A stretch of 23,473 nucleotides of DNA from an uncultured Sinobacteraceae bacterium (GCA_937902995.1 CALEKY010000152.1:1-23473), one strand, 5' to 3'. Numbered from the stretch's first letter, positions 1-7,517 are shown. Notes: generated by a model not told the origin, from the letters alone. Numbers and translations: made by a program.

Positions 1-14
1 GGCGGGTTTTTTCG
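1..14. terminator. Partial rho-independent terminator arm (cut by window edge)
   Basis: The window opens with GGCGGG followed by six T, which is the 3' arm and U-tract of a typical intrinsic terminator. The 5' arm would lie left of the window. It could end a plus-strand gene outside the window, or be one side of a bidirectional terminator that also ends rpmG on the minus strand. This is inferred from half a structure. Confidence 0.4.
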
Positions 15-170
15 TTACTTGATCTTCGCTTCCTTGTAGATCACGTGCTTCCGGGCTTTGGGGTCGAATTTCTTGACCTCCATCTTGTCCGGATGCAGAC
101 GCTTGTTCTTGGTCGTCGTATAGAAATGTCCCGTACCGGCGGTCGAGACCAGCTTGATCTTTTCGCGCAT
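15..170 (-). CDS. rpmG: 50S ribosomal protein L33
   Basis: A 51-residue basic protein of the large ribosomal subunit. It begins MREKIKLVSTAGTGHFYTTT and ends VIYKEAKIK, both diagnostic of proteobacterial L33. The zinc-binding cysteine pairs found in some L33 paralogues are absent, so this is the cysteine-free form. The ATG is the only possible start because an in-frame TAA lies two codons upstream; a GAGGAG ribosome binding site sits 9 bases before the ATG. Compared with E. coli L33 it lacks the first few residues (MAKG). It lies 24 bases downstream of rpmB and is surely co-transcribed with it. The gene is too short to stand out among longer open frames on the opposite strand, but the identification is firm. 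Confidence 0.97.
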   Translation of the reverse strand: MREKIKLVSTAGTGHFYTTTKNKRLHPDKMEVKKFDPKARKHVIYKEAKIK

Positions 171-194
171 GACTTAGCTCTCCTCTCGACGCGG

Positions 195-431
195 TTAGAC
201 GCGGACGCCTTGCGCGCGCAGCTCGGCAACGACCTTGTCGATGCCCTTCTTCTCGATCGTGCGCAGACCGCGCGTCGAAACGCGCAGGGTCACGAAGCGG
301 CGCTCGCTTTCGAGCCAGAAGCGTTGCGTGTGCAGGTTCGGCAGGAAGCGTCGGCGACGCTTGTTGTTCGCGTGCGAAACGCGATTTCCCGTCATCGGGC
401 GCTTGCCGGTGATCTGACAGACTCTGGACAT
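195..431 (-). CDS. rpmB: 50S ribosomal protein L28
   Basis: A 78-residue basic protein of the large ribosomal subunit. The N-terminus MSRVCQITGKRPMTGNRVSH and the internal RFLPNLHTQRFWLESE segment are near-identical to proteobacterial L28, and the length matches the family. The start was chosen at the family N-terminus rather than at an in-frame codon 31 residues upstream; a GAGGAA ribosome binding site precedes this ATG. rpmB-rpmG is a conserved gene pair, here in that order on the minus strand, with a sigma70 promoter about 60 bases upstream of the start codon. Confidence 0.97.
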   Translation of the reverse strand: MSRVCQITGKRPMTGNRVSHANNKRRRRFLPNLHTQRFWLESERRFVTLRVSTRGLRTIEKKGIDKVVAELRAQGVRV

Positions 432-495
432 GGCGATTCCTCGAGAAGGTCCGCGCCCGTAACTATCGAGGGCGGGCCCAAAAAATGAGCCGCGC

Positions 496-524
496 TTTAT
501 ACCAGAGGACGGGCGGGGAGCCAA
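496..524 (-). promoter_or_regulatory. sigma70 promoter of rpmB-rpmG
   Basis: On the minus strand, TTGGCT (519-524) lies 17 bases from TATAAA (496-501). That is 4/6 and 5/6 agreement with the -35 and -10 consensus at ideal spacing. Transcription would start near 489, giving a leader of about 57 bases before rpmB. Confidence 0.72.
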
Positions 525-549
525 GGACCGAATGCAAGCCCTGCGGGCC

Positions 550-598
550 GGCTACCGGCCACAGGCGACAGGCCACAGCTATGTTCGTGACTCGTGAC
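550..598. repeat. Heptad repeats, GGCCACA-type then TCGTGAC-type
   Basis: Four consecutive 7-base units start at 550, 557, 564 and 571, with consensus GGCCACA (the first is GGCTACC, the third GGCGACA). Two perfect TCGTGAC units follow at 585 and 592. They lie in the 300-base space between rpmB and radC, where I see no gene. The base sequence differs from the other arrays in the window but the 7-base period is the same. Confidence 0.75.
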
Positions 599-697
599 AC
601 GCAATCGGGATCGTCGTTCGCACGTGTCCGCGCGCGCCCACCGTCCGCTGCCTCGAGCCCCTGGGGATCAGGGGGCAGCCGCGCGAGCGTGGGATTA

Positions 698-732
698 CTA
701 CAGCCTAGAGCCTGCAGCCTACAGCCTAAACT
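698..732. repeat. Heptad repeat array, CTACAGC-type
   Basis: Units start at 698, 705, 712, 719 and 726, with consensus CTACAGC (variants CTAGAGC, CTGCAGC; the last, CTAAACT, is degenerate). The array ends on the first base of the radC stop codon read on the minus strand, so it sits exactly at the 3' end of that gene. The reverse-complement unit GCTGTAG recurs at 9330 and 20538. Confidence 0.85.
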
Positions 733-1406
733 CAGATCAGCCCGCGCTCCGCAAAGGACTCGCAGGTGCCGTCCCCGACGATGAGGTGGTCCAGGAGCCG
801 GATGTCCACGAGAGCCAGCGCTTCCTTGAGGCGGCGGGTAATCAGCTCATCGGCTTGGCTGGGTTCTGCGATACCCGACGGGTGGTTGTGCGCCAGGATG
901 ACGGCCGCGGCATTGCGTGCCAAGGCCTCCTTGACCACCTCCCGCGGATGGACGCTGGCGCCGTCGATCGTGCCTCGAAACAGCTCCTCGAACCCGATGA
1001 CTCGATGCCGATTGTCCAGATAGACGCAGCAGAACACCTCATGGGGGAGGTCGCGTAGTCGCATTCGCAGGAACTCCCGCGTGGCTCTGGGGTTCGTGAG
1101 CGTCGATCCGGCCGTCATGAGCTGCTGGTAATGCCGCCGAGCGAGCTCGAGTGCTGCCTGTAGCGCCACATATCGCGCCGGGCCGAGGCCCTCCGCCTGG
1201 CAAAGCCGATCCCGATCCGCGGTGAGCAGTGCTCGCAGGGAACCGAAGCGCGTCAACAAGTTGCGCGCGACGTCCAGCGCCGTCCGCCCCCGCGTTCCGG
1301 TGCGGATCAGAATGGCCAGCAGCTCCGCCTCCGTGAGCGCCTGCGGACCCAGCTCGAGCAGCTTCTCCCGCGGCCGTTCGCTGACCGGCCATTCCCGAAT
1401 CGACAT
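732..1406 (-). CDS. radC: RadC family JAMM/MPN domain protein
   Basis: A 224-residue RadC (UPF0758) protein, the normal length. Residues about 1-80 form the UPF0758 N-terminal region with a helix-hairpin-helix-like segment (AEGLGPARY near 71-79). The C-terminal half is the JAMM metalloprotease-like domain, whose zinc motif is intact: H173-x-H175 followed by D186 in HNHPSGIAEPSQAD. Despite its name the family is not established as a DNA repair protein, and its biochemical role is unclear. A possible ribosome binding site (AGGAA) lies 7 bases before the ATG. It diverges from coaBC, a conserved arrangement in gammaproteobacteria. A CTACAGC heptad array begins right after its stop codon. Confidence 0.95.
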   Translation of the reverse strand: MSIREWPVSERPREKLLELGPQALTEAELLAILIRTGTRGRTALDVARNLLTRFGSLRALLTADRDRLCQAEGLGPARYVALQAALELARRHYQQLMTAGSTLTNPRATREFLRMRLRDLPHEVFCCVYLDNRHRVIGFEELFRGTIDGASVHPREVVKEALARNAAAVILAHNHPSGIAEPSQADELITRRLKEALALVDIRLLDHLIVGDGTCESFAERGLI

Positions 1407-1570
1407 GACGACGTTCCTGTCTTCTGTGGGCAGGACGAATTGTGCGGAAGCCGACTTGCCTGGAGTCGGCGCATATTTGCGCGAATTGCGTCGTTATCCG
1501 CACGGGATCGGCCGACAGCGAGTCGCCGACGCGCCATTCCCGGACGGCATGGCGCTATCGCCCCTTCGGT

Positions 1571-1600
1571 TTGCTGGCCTGCCTGACGGCGGACCATAAT
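1571..1600 (+). promoter_or_regulatory. Candidate coaBC promoter giving a near-leaderless transcript
   Basis: CATAAT (1595-1600, 5/6 of the -10 consensus) lies 18 bases after TTGCTG (1571-1576, only 3/6 of the -35 box). The -10 box ends 7 bases before the coaBC ATG, so transcription would start at about the start codon. No ribosome binding site is visible before that ATG, which fits a leaderless mRNA. The -35 match is weak. Confidence 0.45.
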
Positions 1601-1607
1601 CCTCGCC

Positions 1608-2858
1608 ATGAGTGCCTCGCAACCACGCAAGATCCTGCTCGGCGTCACTGGCGGGATTGCTGCGTACAAAAGTCCCGATCTCGTCCGGCGTTTGCAGGAT
1701 CACGGCGCGGAAGTGCAAGTCGTGATGTCGCGCGGCGCCCAGCAATTCGTGACGCCGCTGACCTTCCAAGCCGTTTCCGGCAAACCGGTGCGCACGGATC
1801 TGTGGGACGAGTCTGCCGAAGCCGCGATGGGTCACATCGAGCTGGCTCGTTGGGCGGACCAAGTGCTCGTGGCGCCGGCGACGGCCGATTTCATTGCGCG
1901 TCTCGCGCATGGCTTTGCGGACGATTTGCTGACGACGATTGCGCTTGCGACGACTGCTCCGATTGCGATCGCGCCGGCGATGAACCGTCAGATGTGGGCA
2001 AATCCCGCCACACAAGCGAACGTGAAAATCTTGAAGGAGCGCGGCATTCGCATCCTCGGTCCTGGAACTGGCGAGCAGGCGTGCGGCGAAGTCGGTCCGG
2101 GTCGCATGCTCGAGCCCAGCGAGATCGCTGCCGAATTGTTCGTTGCTGCGCCGACGAGCAACGCCTTGCAAGGGCTGAAAGTCGTCGTGACGGCAGGACC
2201 GACGCGCGAGCGCATCGATCCCGTGCGATTCATCAGCAATCGCAGCTCCGGAAAGATGGGGTATGCGGTCGCGGAGGCCGCGCGCGATGCAGGTGCGAAG
2301 GTCGTGCTCGTCAGCGGGCCAGTGCAGATTCCTGCGCCGCACGGTATCGAACGCATCGATGTCGAAAGCGCCGAGCAGATGCTGAATGCGGTTCAGCAAG
2401 CGATCGTCGACGCCGACATTTTCGTGTCTGCAGCTGCCGTTTCCGATTATCGCTGTCGCGAAGTTGCGCCCGAGAAGATCAAGAAGACGAGCGACACGAT
2501 GACGTTGGCGCTCACCCGCGCGCCCGATGTGCTCGCCACCGTCGCGAAGAGCTCCAAGCCGCCGTTCCTGGTCGGCTTCGCGGCCGAGACCGAGAACGTC
2601 GAACGCAACGCGCTCGCCAAGCTCACCGGCAAGAATCTGGACATGATCGCCGCGAACAGAGTCGGCGAAAGTCTCGGTTTCGACAAAGATGAAAACGCGC
2701 TCACGGTGTACTGGCATGGCGGCAAGCGCGAGCTGTCGCTGACCAGCAAGACCGCATTGGCGCGTCAGCTCGTCGAAGTGATTGCCGAGCGCTATCACGC
2801 CCGCCAGGCCGGTTCCGACAAAACTGCAACGACCACGCCTCTACATGCCACCCGCTGA
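1608..2858 (+). CDS. coaBC: Bifunctional phosphopantothenoylcysteine decarboxylase / phosphopantothenate-cysteine ligase
   Basis: A 416-residue CoaBC (Dfp) for two consecutive steps of coenzyme A synthesis: CTP-dependent joining of cysteine to 4'-phosphopantothenate and FMN-dependent decarboxylation to 4'-phosphopantetheine. The N-terminal CoaC half (about 1-185) shows the flavoprotein start LLGVTGGIAAYKS, active-site H76 in GHIELARWAD, the PAMN motif near 123-126 and C159 in ACGEVGPGRM. The CoaB half begins near 190 with VVVTAGPTRERIDPVRFISN and SSGKMG, and has the conserved EKIKK segment. No residues appear missing. It overlaps dut by 14 bases, the usual coaBC-dut unit. No ribosome binding site is seen before the ATG. 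Confidence 0.96.
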   Translation: MSASQPRKILLGVTGGIAAYKSPDLVRRLQDHGAEVQVVMSRGAQQFVTPLTFQAVSGKPVRTDLWDESAEAAMGHIELARWADQVLVAPATADFIARLAHGFADDLLTTIALATTAPIAIAPAMNRQMWANPATQANVKILKERGIRILGPGTGEQACGEVGPGRMLEPSEIAAELFVAAPTSNALQGLKVVVTAGPTRERIDPVRFISNRSSGKMGYAVAEAARDAGAKVVLVSGPVQIPAPHGIERIDVESAEQMLNAVQQAIVDADIFVSAAAVSDYRCREVAPEKIKKTSDTMTLALTRAPDVLATVAKSSKPPFLVGFAAETENVERNALAKLTGKNLDMIAANRVGESLGFDKDENALTVYWHGGKRELSLTSKTALARQLVEVIAERYHARQAGSDKTATTTPLHATR

Positions 2859-3342
2859 CGGCGCGGGAGCCGCACCCGTACAAAAGCGGCAGCGATTGAA
2901 AGTACGTGTGCTCGATCCGCGGATCGGCCGCGAGTTCCCCTTGCCGCAATATGCGACTTCCGGTTCGGCCGGCGTCGATTTGCGAGCGTGCATCGATGCA
3001 CCGATCGAGCTGCGTCCGGGCGACACACATCTGATTCCATCCGGAGTCGCGATTCATCTCGCCGATCCGAATCTCGCAGCGATCGTGCTGCCGCGTTCGG
3101 GGCTCGGCCACAAGCACGGCATCGTGCTCGGCAATTTGGTCGGCTTGATCGATTCCGACTACCAGGGACAGATCTTCGTATCCGTCTGGAACCGCGGCCA
3201 GACGACGTTCACGATCCAGCCCGGCGAACGCATCGCCCAACTCGTCGTCGTTCCCGTCGTGCAAGTCGAATTCGAAGTCGTCGACGAATTCGAAGCGAGC
3301 GAGCGGGGAGCGGGGGGATTTGGGAGCACAGGAAAGAGTTGA
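2845..3342 (+). CDS. dut: dUTP diphosphatase
   Basis: A 165-residue homotrimeric dUTPase that hydrolyses dUTP to dUMP and pyrophosphate, keeping uracil out of DNA and supplying dTMP synthesis. All five motifs are visible: GSAGVDLRA, LPRSGLGHKHG, GLIDSDYQG, QPGERIAQLV and the C-terminal glycine-rich arm GAGGFGSTG. The ATG at 2845 was chosen because it is the first ATG beyond the core-length N-terminus; an in-frame ATG 63 bases upstream would overlap coaBC more deeply. The N-terminus is still about 15 residues longer than E. coli Dut, so a later non-ATG start is possible. The gene overlaps the end of coaBC by 14 bases, implying translational coupling. Its stop codon lies inside the first unit of a heptad repeat array. 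Confidence 0.95.
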   Translation: MPPADGAGAAPVQKRQRLKVRVLDPRIGREFPLPQYATSGSAGVDLRACIDAPIELRPGDTHLIPSGVAIHLADPNLAAIVLPRSGLGHKHGIVLGNLVGLIDSDYQGQIFVSVWNRGQTTFTIQPGERIAQLVVVPVVQVEFEVVDEFEASERGAGGFGSTGKS

Positions 3343-3366
3343 TAGTTGACAGTGGATAGTTGAGCG
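3339..3366. repeat. Heptad repeat array, TTGATAG-type
   Basis: Four 7-base units start at 3339, 3346, 3353 and 3360, with consensus TTGATAG (variants TTGACAG, TGGATAG, TTGAGCG). The dut TGA stop (3340-3342) is part of the first unit. Reverse-complement units occur at 3515-3535, so the two arrays form an inverted pair flanking about 150 bases with no gene. Confidence 0.85.
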
Positions 3367-3489
3367 AAGAGGGTCACGCGAATGCGACACCAACCCCTCT
3401 TAGCTGATAGTCAAAGAGAAATTCAGAGCTAGCCGACTCGGTTGGTCAGCCGGTAAGCAAGCTCAGCTCAACTTGAGTTCGGTGTTCGA

Positions 3490-3510
3490 GGGAGCGACGA
3501 AGTCGTTCCC
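3490..3510. other. Hairpin in the dut / DUF4124 convergent region
   Basis: GGGAGCGAC (3490-3498) and GTCGTTCCC (3502-3510) pair over 9 positions with one G-T wobble and a GAA loop. No U-tract follows on either strand, so it is not a canonical intrinsic terminator, although it lies between convergent genes where one would be expected. Confidence 0.45.
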
Positions 3511-3514
3511 TTCG

Positions 3515-3535
3515 CTATCAACTGTCAACTGCAAG
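3515..3535. repeat. Heptad repeat array, CTATCAA-type (inverse of 3339-3366)
   Basis: Units start at 3515 (CTATCAA), 3522 (CTGTCAA) and 3529 (CTGCAAG). The first two are exact reverse complements of the first two units at 3339 and 3346. The array lies 15 bases from the stop codon of the minus-strand gene that ends at 3551. Confidence 0.82.
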
Positions 3536-3550
3536 CGGCGACTCCGCCGC

Positions 3551-4210
3551 TCACTTGATCCCTTTCAGTTCCTTGAACCGCTTGATGTCCTCTTCGAAGG
3601 CGGCCTTGAGCTCGGCTTGCTCCTGTTTGTTGCGGGCGAGCTCTTCTTCGTAGACACGGATACCGTTGACGGTGTTGACCATCTCTTCGGCCAGATGATC
3701 GGGGAGGGGCGGGGCGTTCGACTTCTCGTTGTAGGGTCTGAACCGCGCGATCTGTTGCTGGAGTCGCACTTGGCGCTCGCGCAAGTTCTTGATGTTCTGT
3801 TCGGTCACGCGGTACTTCGATACGAGCTCGTCGAGTCGCTGATCGCGCAAACGCTCGATATCGGCGACCGACAAATAGGTATCGATGAGCATGCGATCGC
3901 GCTGTTCGCGCGCGATCTGCTCCTTGCGGGCTTTTTGTTCGGCGGCTTCGCGGGCAAGACGCTCTTCTTTCGACTTGGTCCCTTCGATGATTCGGATCAC
4001 CATGCCGCGTTCGTTGAGAACTTCCGTATCCAAGCCGACGCATTCCGGCGGCATGCGGTCGCCGAAGCGCGTTTGGCCGGACGCATCCTTGCAGCGAAAG
4101 AACGAGTCCTGGTCCTTGCTGCTCTTCCCTCGGCTTTGAGCATGGGCGGCCGCCGCTGCGAGCAACGCAACTGCGATCGCAGCAAGCCCGACGTACGGTC
4201 GTCTAAACAT
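3551..4210 (-). CDS. Secreted DUF4124-like protein with long coiled coil
   Basis: A 219-residue exported protein of unknown function. Residues 1-25 form a signal peptide (MFRRPYVGLAAIAVALLAAA then AHAQ), cleaved after AHA or AHAQ. Next comes a short DUF4124-like segment (about 37-70: FFRCKDASGQTRFGDRMPPE), a small domain common in periplasmic proteins of gammaproteobacteria. The rest, about 78-219, is almost continuous charged helix rich in E, K, R and Q and likely a coiled coil, interrupted by a proline-bearing stretch near RPYNEKSNAPPLPDH. It follows pyrE on the same strand, 103 bases away, but has its own promoter candidate at 4256-4283. A structural or envelope role is plausible but not shown. 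Confidence 0.85.
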   Translation of the reverse strand: MFRRPYVGLAAIAVALLAAAAAHAQSRGKSSKDQDSFFRCKDASGQTRFGDRMPPECVGLDTEVLNERGMVIRIIEGTKSKEERLAREAAEQKARKEQIAREQRDRMLIDTYLSVADIERLRDQRLDELVSKYRVTEQNIKNLRERQVRLQQQIARFRPYNEKSNAPPLPDHLAEEMVNTVNGIRVYEEELARNKQEQAELKAAFEEDIKRFKELKGIK

Positions 4211-4255
4211 GTACTTGGGTGTCCAACAGCCGAACGCTCCCCGAAAGGCGGTCCT

Positions 4256-4283
4256 ATTGTGCAGTAGGAGCCTGACCGGTCAA
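4256..4283 (-). promoter_or_regulatory. Candidate sigma70 promoter for the DUF4124-like gene
   Basis: On the minus strand, TTGACC (4278-4283, 5/6) is followed after 16 bases by CACAAT (4256-4261, 4/6). It lies about 45 bases upstream of the ATG at 4210, inside the pyrE-DUF4124 gap. This would make the gene at least partly independent of pyrE. Confidence 0.5.
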
Positions 4284-4313
4284 CGGCTGGCAGCTCAAGA
4301 ACGTGAACCGCGT

Positions 4314-4949
4314 TCAGTCTTGCACGCCGTATTGGGCACGGTAGGCGCGCAATGCGGCGAGTTGCTCCGTATTCCCTTGCGCCTCGACGTGGGCGATGAG
4401 ATCCGTCAGCTTGATGACGCTCGTTACCGGCAGCCCAAGGTCCTGTTCGACCTCCTGAACGGCCGATCTCGATCCCTGGCCGCGCTCCTGCCGATCGAGC
4501 GCGATCACCACGCCGACCGGTGTCGCGCCGGCGCGGCGGATGATGTCCACCGATTCGCGAATCGCGGTGCCCGCAGTGATGACATCGTCGACGATCAGCA
4601 CCCGACCTGCGAGCGGCGTGCCGACGATCGTGCCGCCTTCGCCATGATCCTTGGCTTCCTTGCGATTGAAGGCCCACGGCGTGTCGCGCCCGTGCCGATC
4701 GGCGAGTGCGATTGCGGTCGTCGTAACGAGCGGAATGCCTTTGTAAGCCGGGCCGAACAGCATGTCGTGAGCGGGCGCGCAGTCGGCGATCGCTTGCGCG
4801 TAATGCCGGCCGAGTTCGGCCAACGCGCGGCCCGTGTTGAACAGGCCTGCATTAAAGAAGTAAGGGCTCATACGTCCCGACTTGAGCTGAAATTGCCCGA
4901 AGCGCAGCACGCCGAGCTCGAGACAGAGATCGATGAAGGATGCGGACAT
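4314..4949 (-). CDS. pyrE: Orotate phosphoribosyltransferase
   Basis: A 211-residue enzyme of pyrimidine synthesis that joins orotate to PRPP to give orotidine 5'-monophosphate. It follows E. coli PyrE closely: LKSGRMSPYFFNAGLFNTGR, LFGPAYKGIPL, FNRKEAKDHGEGG (the flexible catalytic loop) and the PRPP-binding VLIVDDVITAGTAIRES. The ATG at 4949 was chosen because MSASFIDLCLELG aligns with the E. coli N-terminus; a GTG at 4994 would add 15 residues without a family match. Neither start has a clear ribosome binding site. It diverges from the MFS transporter gene at 5094. Confidence 0.94.
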   Translation of the reverse strand: MSASFIDLCLELGVLRFGQFQLKSGRMSPYFFNAGLFNTGRALAELGRHYAQAIADCAPAHDMLFGPAYKGIPLVTTTAIALADRHGRDTPWAFNRKEAKDHGEGGTIVGTPLAGRVLIVDDVITAGTAIRESVDIIRRAGATPVGVVIALDRQERGQGSRSAVQEVEQDLGLPVTSVIKLTDLIAHVEAQGNTEQLAALRAYRAQYGVQD

Positions 4950-5093
4950 ACGGAAATCGCTTGGCTGGACCGGGCGGGGATAGTAAGGCAACACGCGGTT
5001 TGCACGTTAGCGATTGGGGCGTCGCCGCCTGTTCGCCGTCCGCTTCCTTCGGCATGATCCATTCTTTCCTTCGTCGATGATGCGGAGAGTCGA

Positions 5094-6443
5094 TTGAGCG
5101 CAGCGGCAGGATCCACAGCTCTCGGGTGGCGACGCTACGTCCCATTGTCCGTGCGTCCTTACACCGAACCGGCGCCGCTCGCCGCCTTCTTTCTCGGAGT
5201 TTCCTCCGGTGCGCCGTACGCGATGATCGCGGCGACGCTCACGACGCGCTTGGCCCAGGACGGCATCGACAAGCGCGCCATCACGGCGTTCTCGCTCGCG
5301 TTCTTGGTCTACAACCTCAAATGGCTTTGGGCGTGGGTTGTCGATAGCGTCCGGTTGCCCATCTTGGGCCGGCTCGGCCAACGCGTCTCGTGGCTCATCT
5401 TCACGGGCGCGCTCGCCATCGCGGCCATCGTCAATCTCGGACTCGTCGATCCGAAAACGAGCTTGATGGCCACCGCTCAGGCAGCGATTCTCGTTGCGAT
5501 TGCCGGCGCGACGTACGACATCGTCATCGACGGCTATCGCATCGAGCTGCTCGAGCCCGAGCAATTGGGCGTCGGCGCCGGCATGTCGCAATACGGATGG
5601 AGAATCGGCTCGGTGGTCGCTGCGGCGCTTGCGCTTGCGCTCGCTGCGCGCATCGGCTGGCAGTACGCGTACATCATCTGCGCCTTCCTTGCGCTGCCGG
5701 CGATGCTCACCGGGCTCGTCATGGGTGAGCCGAAGCGCCACCGCGAGCCCATCAAGCGCCAAGGATTGGCTGCGCTCATGAGCTCGGTTGCCGCACCGAT
5801 CGTGGAGTTCTTTCAACGGCAGGGCGCATGGCTCGTGTTGTTGTTCATCTTGCTGCACAAGATCGGCGACACGCTCGGCATGCTCACGTTCCGATTGCTG
5901 GCGCAGGATCTCCAATACACCAACGACGAAATCGCGATCTACGACGTCGGATTCGGCTTTTGGGGATACCTCGGCGGTATCTTTCTCGGCGGCATTCTGT
6001 ATTCCCGTCTCGGCATGAAACGCTCGGTGTTGCTGAGTTTGTGGCTCATGGCGGTTTCCAATTTGAGCTTCGCCGGGTTGGCCGCGATGGGGCATTCGAA
6101 TTGGGCGCTCGCGGCTGCGATGGGATTCGAGAACATTGCGAGCGGAATCGGCGGCGTGACCGTGGTCGCGTACTTCTCCGCGCTCTGCGATCTGCGTTTC
6201 ACTGCGAGCCAATACGCCTTGATCTCGGCAGCTTCGAGCGTCGTGGGTCGTATCTTGACCGGCACGAGCGCAGGCGCGCTCATCGAGCATCTCGGCTACA
6301 TCAATTTCTACTTGTTTACGTTCGTGATTGCGCTGCCCGGCATCGTGTTGTTCTGGTTGATGACCCGCGCCGGGTTGATCGATACATCGATCGGCTCTGC
6401 GGCCACGCAGCGCAGCAGCGAATCCACGGGCGGTACGACGTAG
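5094..6443 (+). CDS. AmpG-like MFS transporter
   Basis: A 449-residue inner-membrane permease of the major facilitator superfamily with about 12 hydrophobic segments. The N-terminal LAAFFLGVSSGAPYAMIAATLTT stretch and the conserved YDIVIDGYRIELLEPEQLG segment are typical of the AmpG muropeptide (anhydromuropeptide) permease family, so import of cell-wall recycling products is the best guess; substrate is not proven. The frame opens with TTG: no ATG lies in frame upstream, and GGAGAG precedes the TTG by only 4 bases, so the exact start is uncertain. The stop codon TAG overlaps the GTG start of the Rieske protein by one base, so the two are translationally coupled. Confidence 0.85.
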   Translation: MSAAAGSTALGWRRYVPLSVRPYTEPAPLAAFFLGVSSGAPYAMIAATLTTRLAQDGIDKRAITAFSLAFLVYNLKWLWAWVVDSVRLPILGRLGQRVSWLIFTGALAIAAIVNLGLVDPKTSLMATAQAAILVAIAGATYDIVIDGYRIELLEPEQLGVGAGMSQYGWRIGSVVAAALALALAARIGWQYAYIICAFLALPAMLTGLVMGEPKRHREPIKRQGLAALMSSVAAPIVEFFQRQGAWLVLLFILLHKIGDTLGMLTFRLLAQDLQYTNDEIAIYDVGFGFWGYLGGIFLGGILYSRLGMKRSVLLSLWLMAVSNLSFAGLAAMGHSNWALAAAMGFENIASGIGGVTVVAYFSALCDLRFTASQYALISAASSVVGRILTGTSAGALIEHLGYINFYLFTFVIALPGIVLFWLMTRAGLIDTSIGSAATQRSSESTGGTT

Positions 6444-6805
6444 TGTCCGCGCAAGAACGTGTTGCCATCTGTCGCCTGGATGAATTGAGCGATCCGGGCT
6501 CCCGTGCGTTTTCGATCGGCGACGGCGATTGGCCGCTGCGCGGCTTCATCGTGCGCATCGGCGAGCAAGCGTTCGCTTACGTCAACCGCTGCCCGCACGC
6601 CGGTCATCCGCTCAATTGGCGGCCGGATGAATTCTTGACGCTCGATGGCTCCGCAATCATGTGCCGATCGCACGGCGCGCTCTTCGACCGAACGACGGGC
6701 GAATGCTTTGCTGGTCCGTGTGCAGGCCGAGCGTTACGCGCGTTGCCGGTGCGAGTGGAACAAGGGAGGGTAGTCGTCGAAGTCGACGACGAGCTGTTGA
6801 AGTAA
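6443..6805 (+). CDS. Rieske [2Fe-2S] ferredoxin-like protein
   Basis: A 120-residue soluble single-domain Rieske protein. The cluster ligands are complete: C50-P-H52 in NRCPHAGHPLNW and C74-R-S-H77 in IMCRSHGALFD, with a 21-residue spacing. There is no signal peptide or transmembrane anchor, so it is a cytoplasmic electron carrier or a ferredoxin subunit of an oxygenase rather than a bc1 subunit. The GTG start at 6443 shares its first base with the TAG of the upstream permease, which fixes the start and implies coupling. No oxygenase or reductase gene lies nearby, so the redox partner is unknown. Confidence 0.9.
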   Translation: MSAQERVAICRLDELSDPGSRAFSIGDGDWPLRGFIVRIGEQAFAYVNRCPHAGHPLNWRPDEFLTLDGSAIMCRSHGALFDRTTGECFAGPCAGRALRALPVRVEQGRVVVEVDDELLK

Positions 6806-6983
6806 GGCTCTGGACTCCGGGTTCTGGTCAGAAGCTTGCGCGCGTGAGCGCGCTGGAATCGCCTCTCCCTTGGTAGAGGCAGCGCAGAGCGAAGCGTGCC
6901 GGTGAGGGGATCATCATCGAAACGTAAGCGTCTTAATTGAAGCGCTGTGAACTTCTTGGCCCGAAGTCCCAAGCCCGCACCCC

Positions 6984-7316
6984 TCAGAAGTCTCCCGGCG
7001 CTGGCCACTCCGAGTATCCGGACGCCTCGCTGCGATCGAGACTCGTCAGCGGATCCGTCCACATGTTGCTCATGATGAGCTCGCGTTCACTGTCGTAGTC
7101 TTCGGGCTCGACGTCCACTGAGCCCGTCCAGTCTTCTGGCGGTTCCGCCTCTTCGAATTCCAGCTCTTCCCAGGAATCGAGATCGAACTCTTCCAACGTG
7201 CCGTCGAAGTGTTGAACCTCTACGGTTCCATCGTCGCGATCGATCGCTACGACTTCGAAGTGCGATCCATCTGCTCGGCGATACCACTCGCCTACGACAG
7301 GGCTCGGCGACGTCAT
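6984..7316 (-). CDS. Small acidic protein, DUF6763-like
   Basis: A 110-residue very acidic protein. The N-terminal part (VVGEWYRRADGSHFEVVAID) is predicted mostly beta: it describes a small domain that reads GxWY, then VEVQHFDGTLEEFDLDSWEE, and PPEDW. This pattern matches the gammaproteobacterial family I know as DUF6763, whose function is unknown. The start was placed at the second of two close ATG codons because GGAGGG lies 4 bases before it, while the upstream ATG (7328) overlaps that ribosome binding site. It follows trmB on the same strand after 201 bases and may have its own promoter. Confidence 0.8.
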   Translation of the reverse strand: MTSPSPVVGEWYRRADGSHFEVVAIDRDDGTVEVQHFDGTLEEFDLDSWEELEFEEAEPPEDWTGSVDVEPEDYDSERELIMSNMWTDPLTSLDRSEASGYSEWPAPGDF

Positions 7317-7517
7317 GATTCCCTCCATATTGATGCTGCTGCGCGCATTCCTTGCGCGAACTGCTTCCTAGTCACTTCGCTCGATTCGGCTTTGTTTATG
7401 CTCCTGCACGCGTGCGGATTCAAGAGGCATTTTTTGCGCACAGCATCATGAGATCGAGTGTCGATCATTCGGCGCAGATGCAACACGACCGCATGCAGCG
7501 ATCGCGCCAACTCGCCA

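Noticed and set aside
550..732. CRISPR array
   Set aside because: Units are 7 bases and adjacent, with no spacers of 25-40 bases, and no cas gene is present.
1494..2798. Long minus-strand open frame of 434 codons
   Set aside because: It lies opposite coaBC and shows no domain pattern.
6838..6880. Two short perfect hairpins after the Rieske gene (GCGCGC-gtga-GCGCGC and GCCTCT-AGAGGC)
   Set aside because: No U-tract follows either one, and six-base stems of this kind arise easily in GC-rich DNA.
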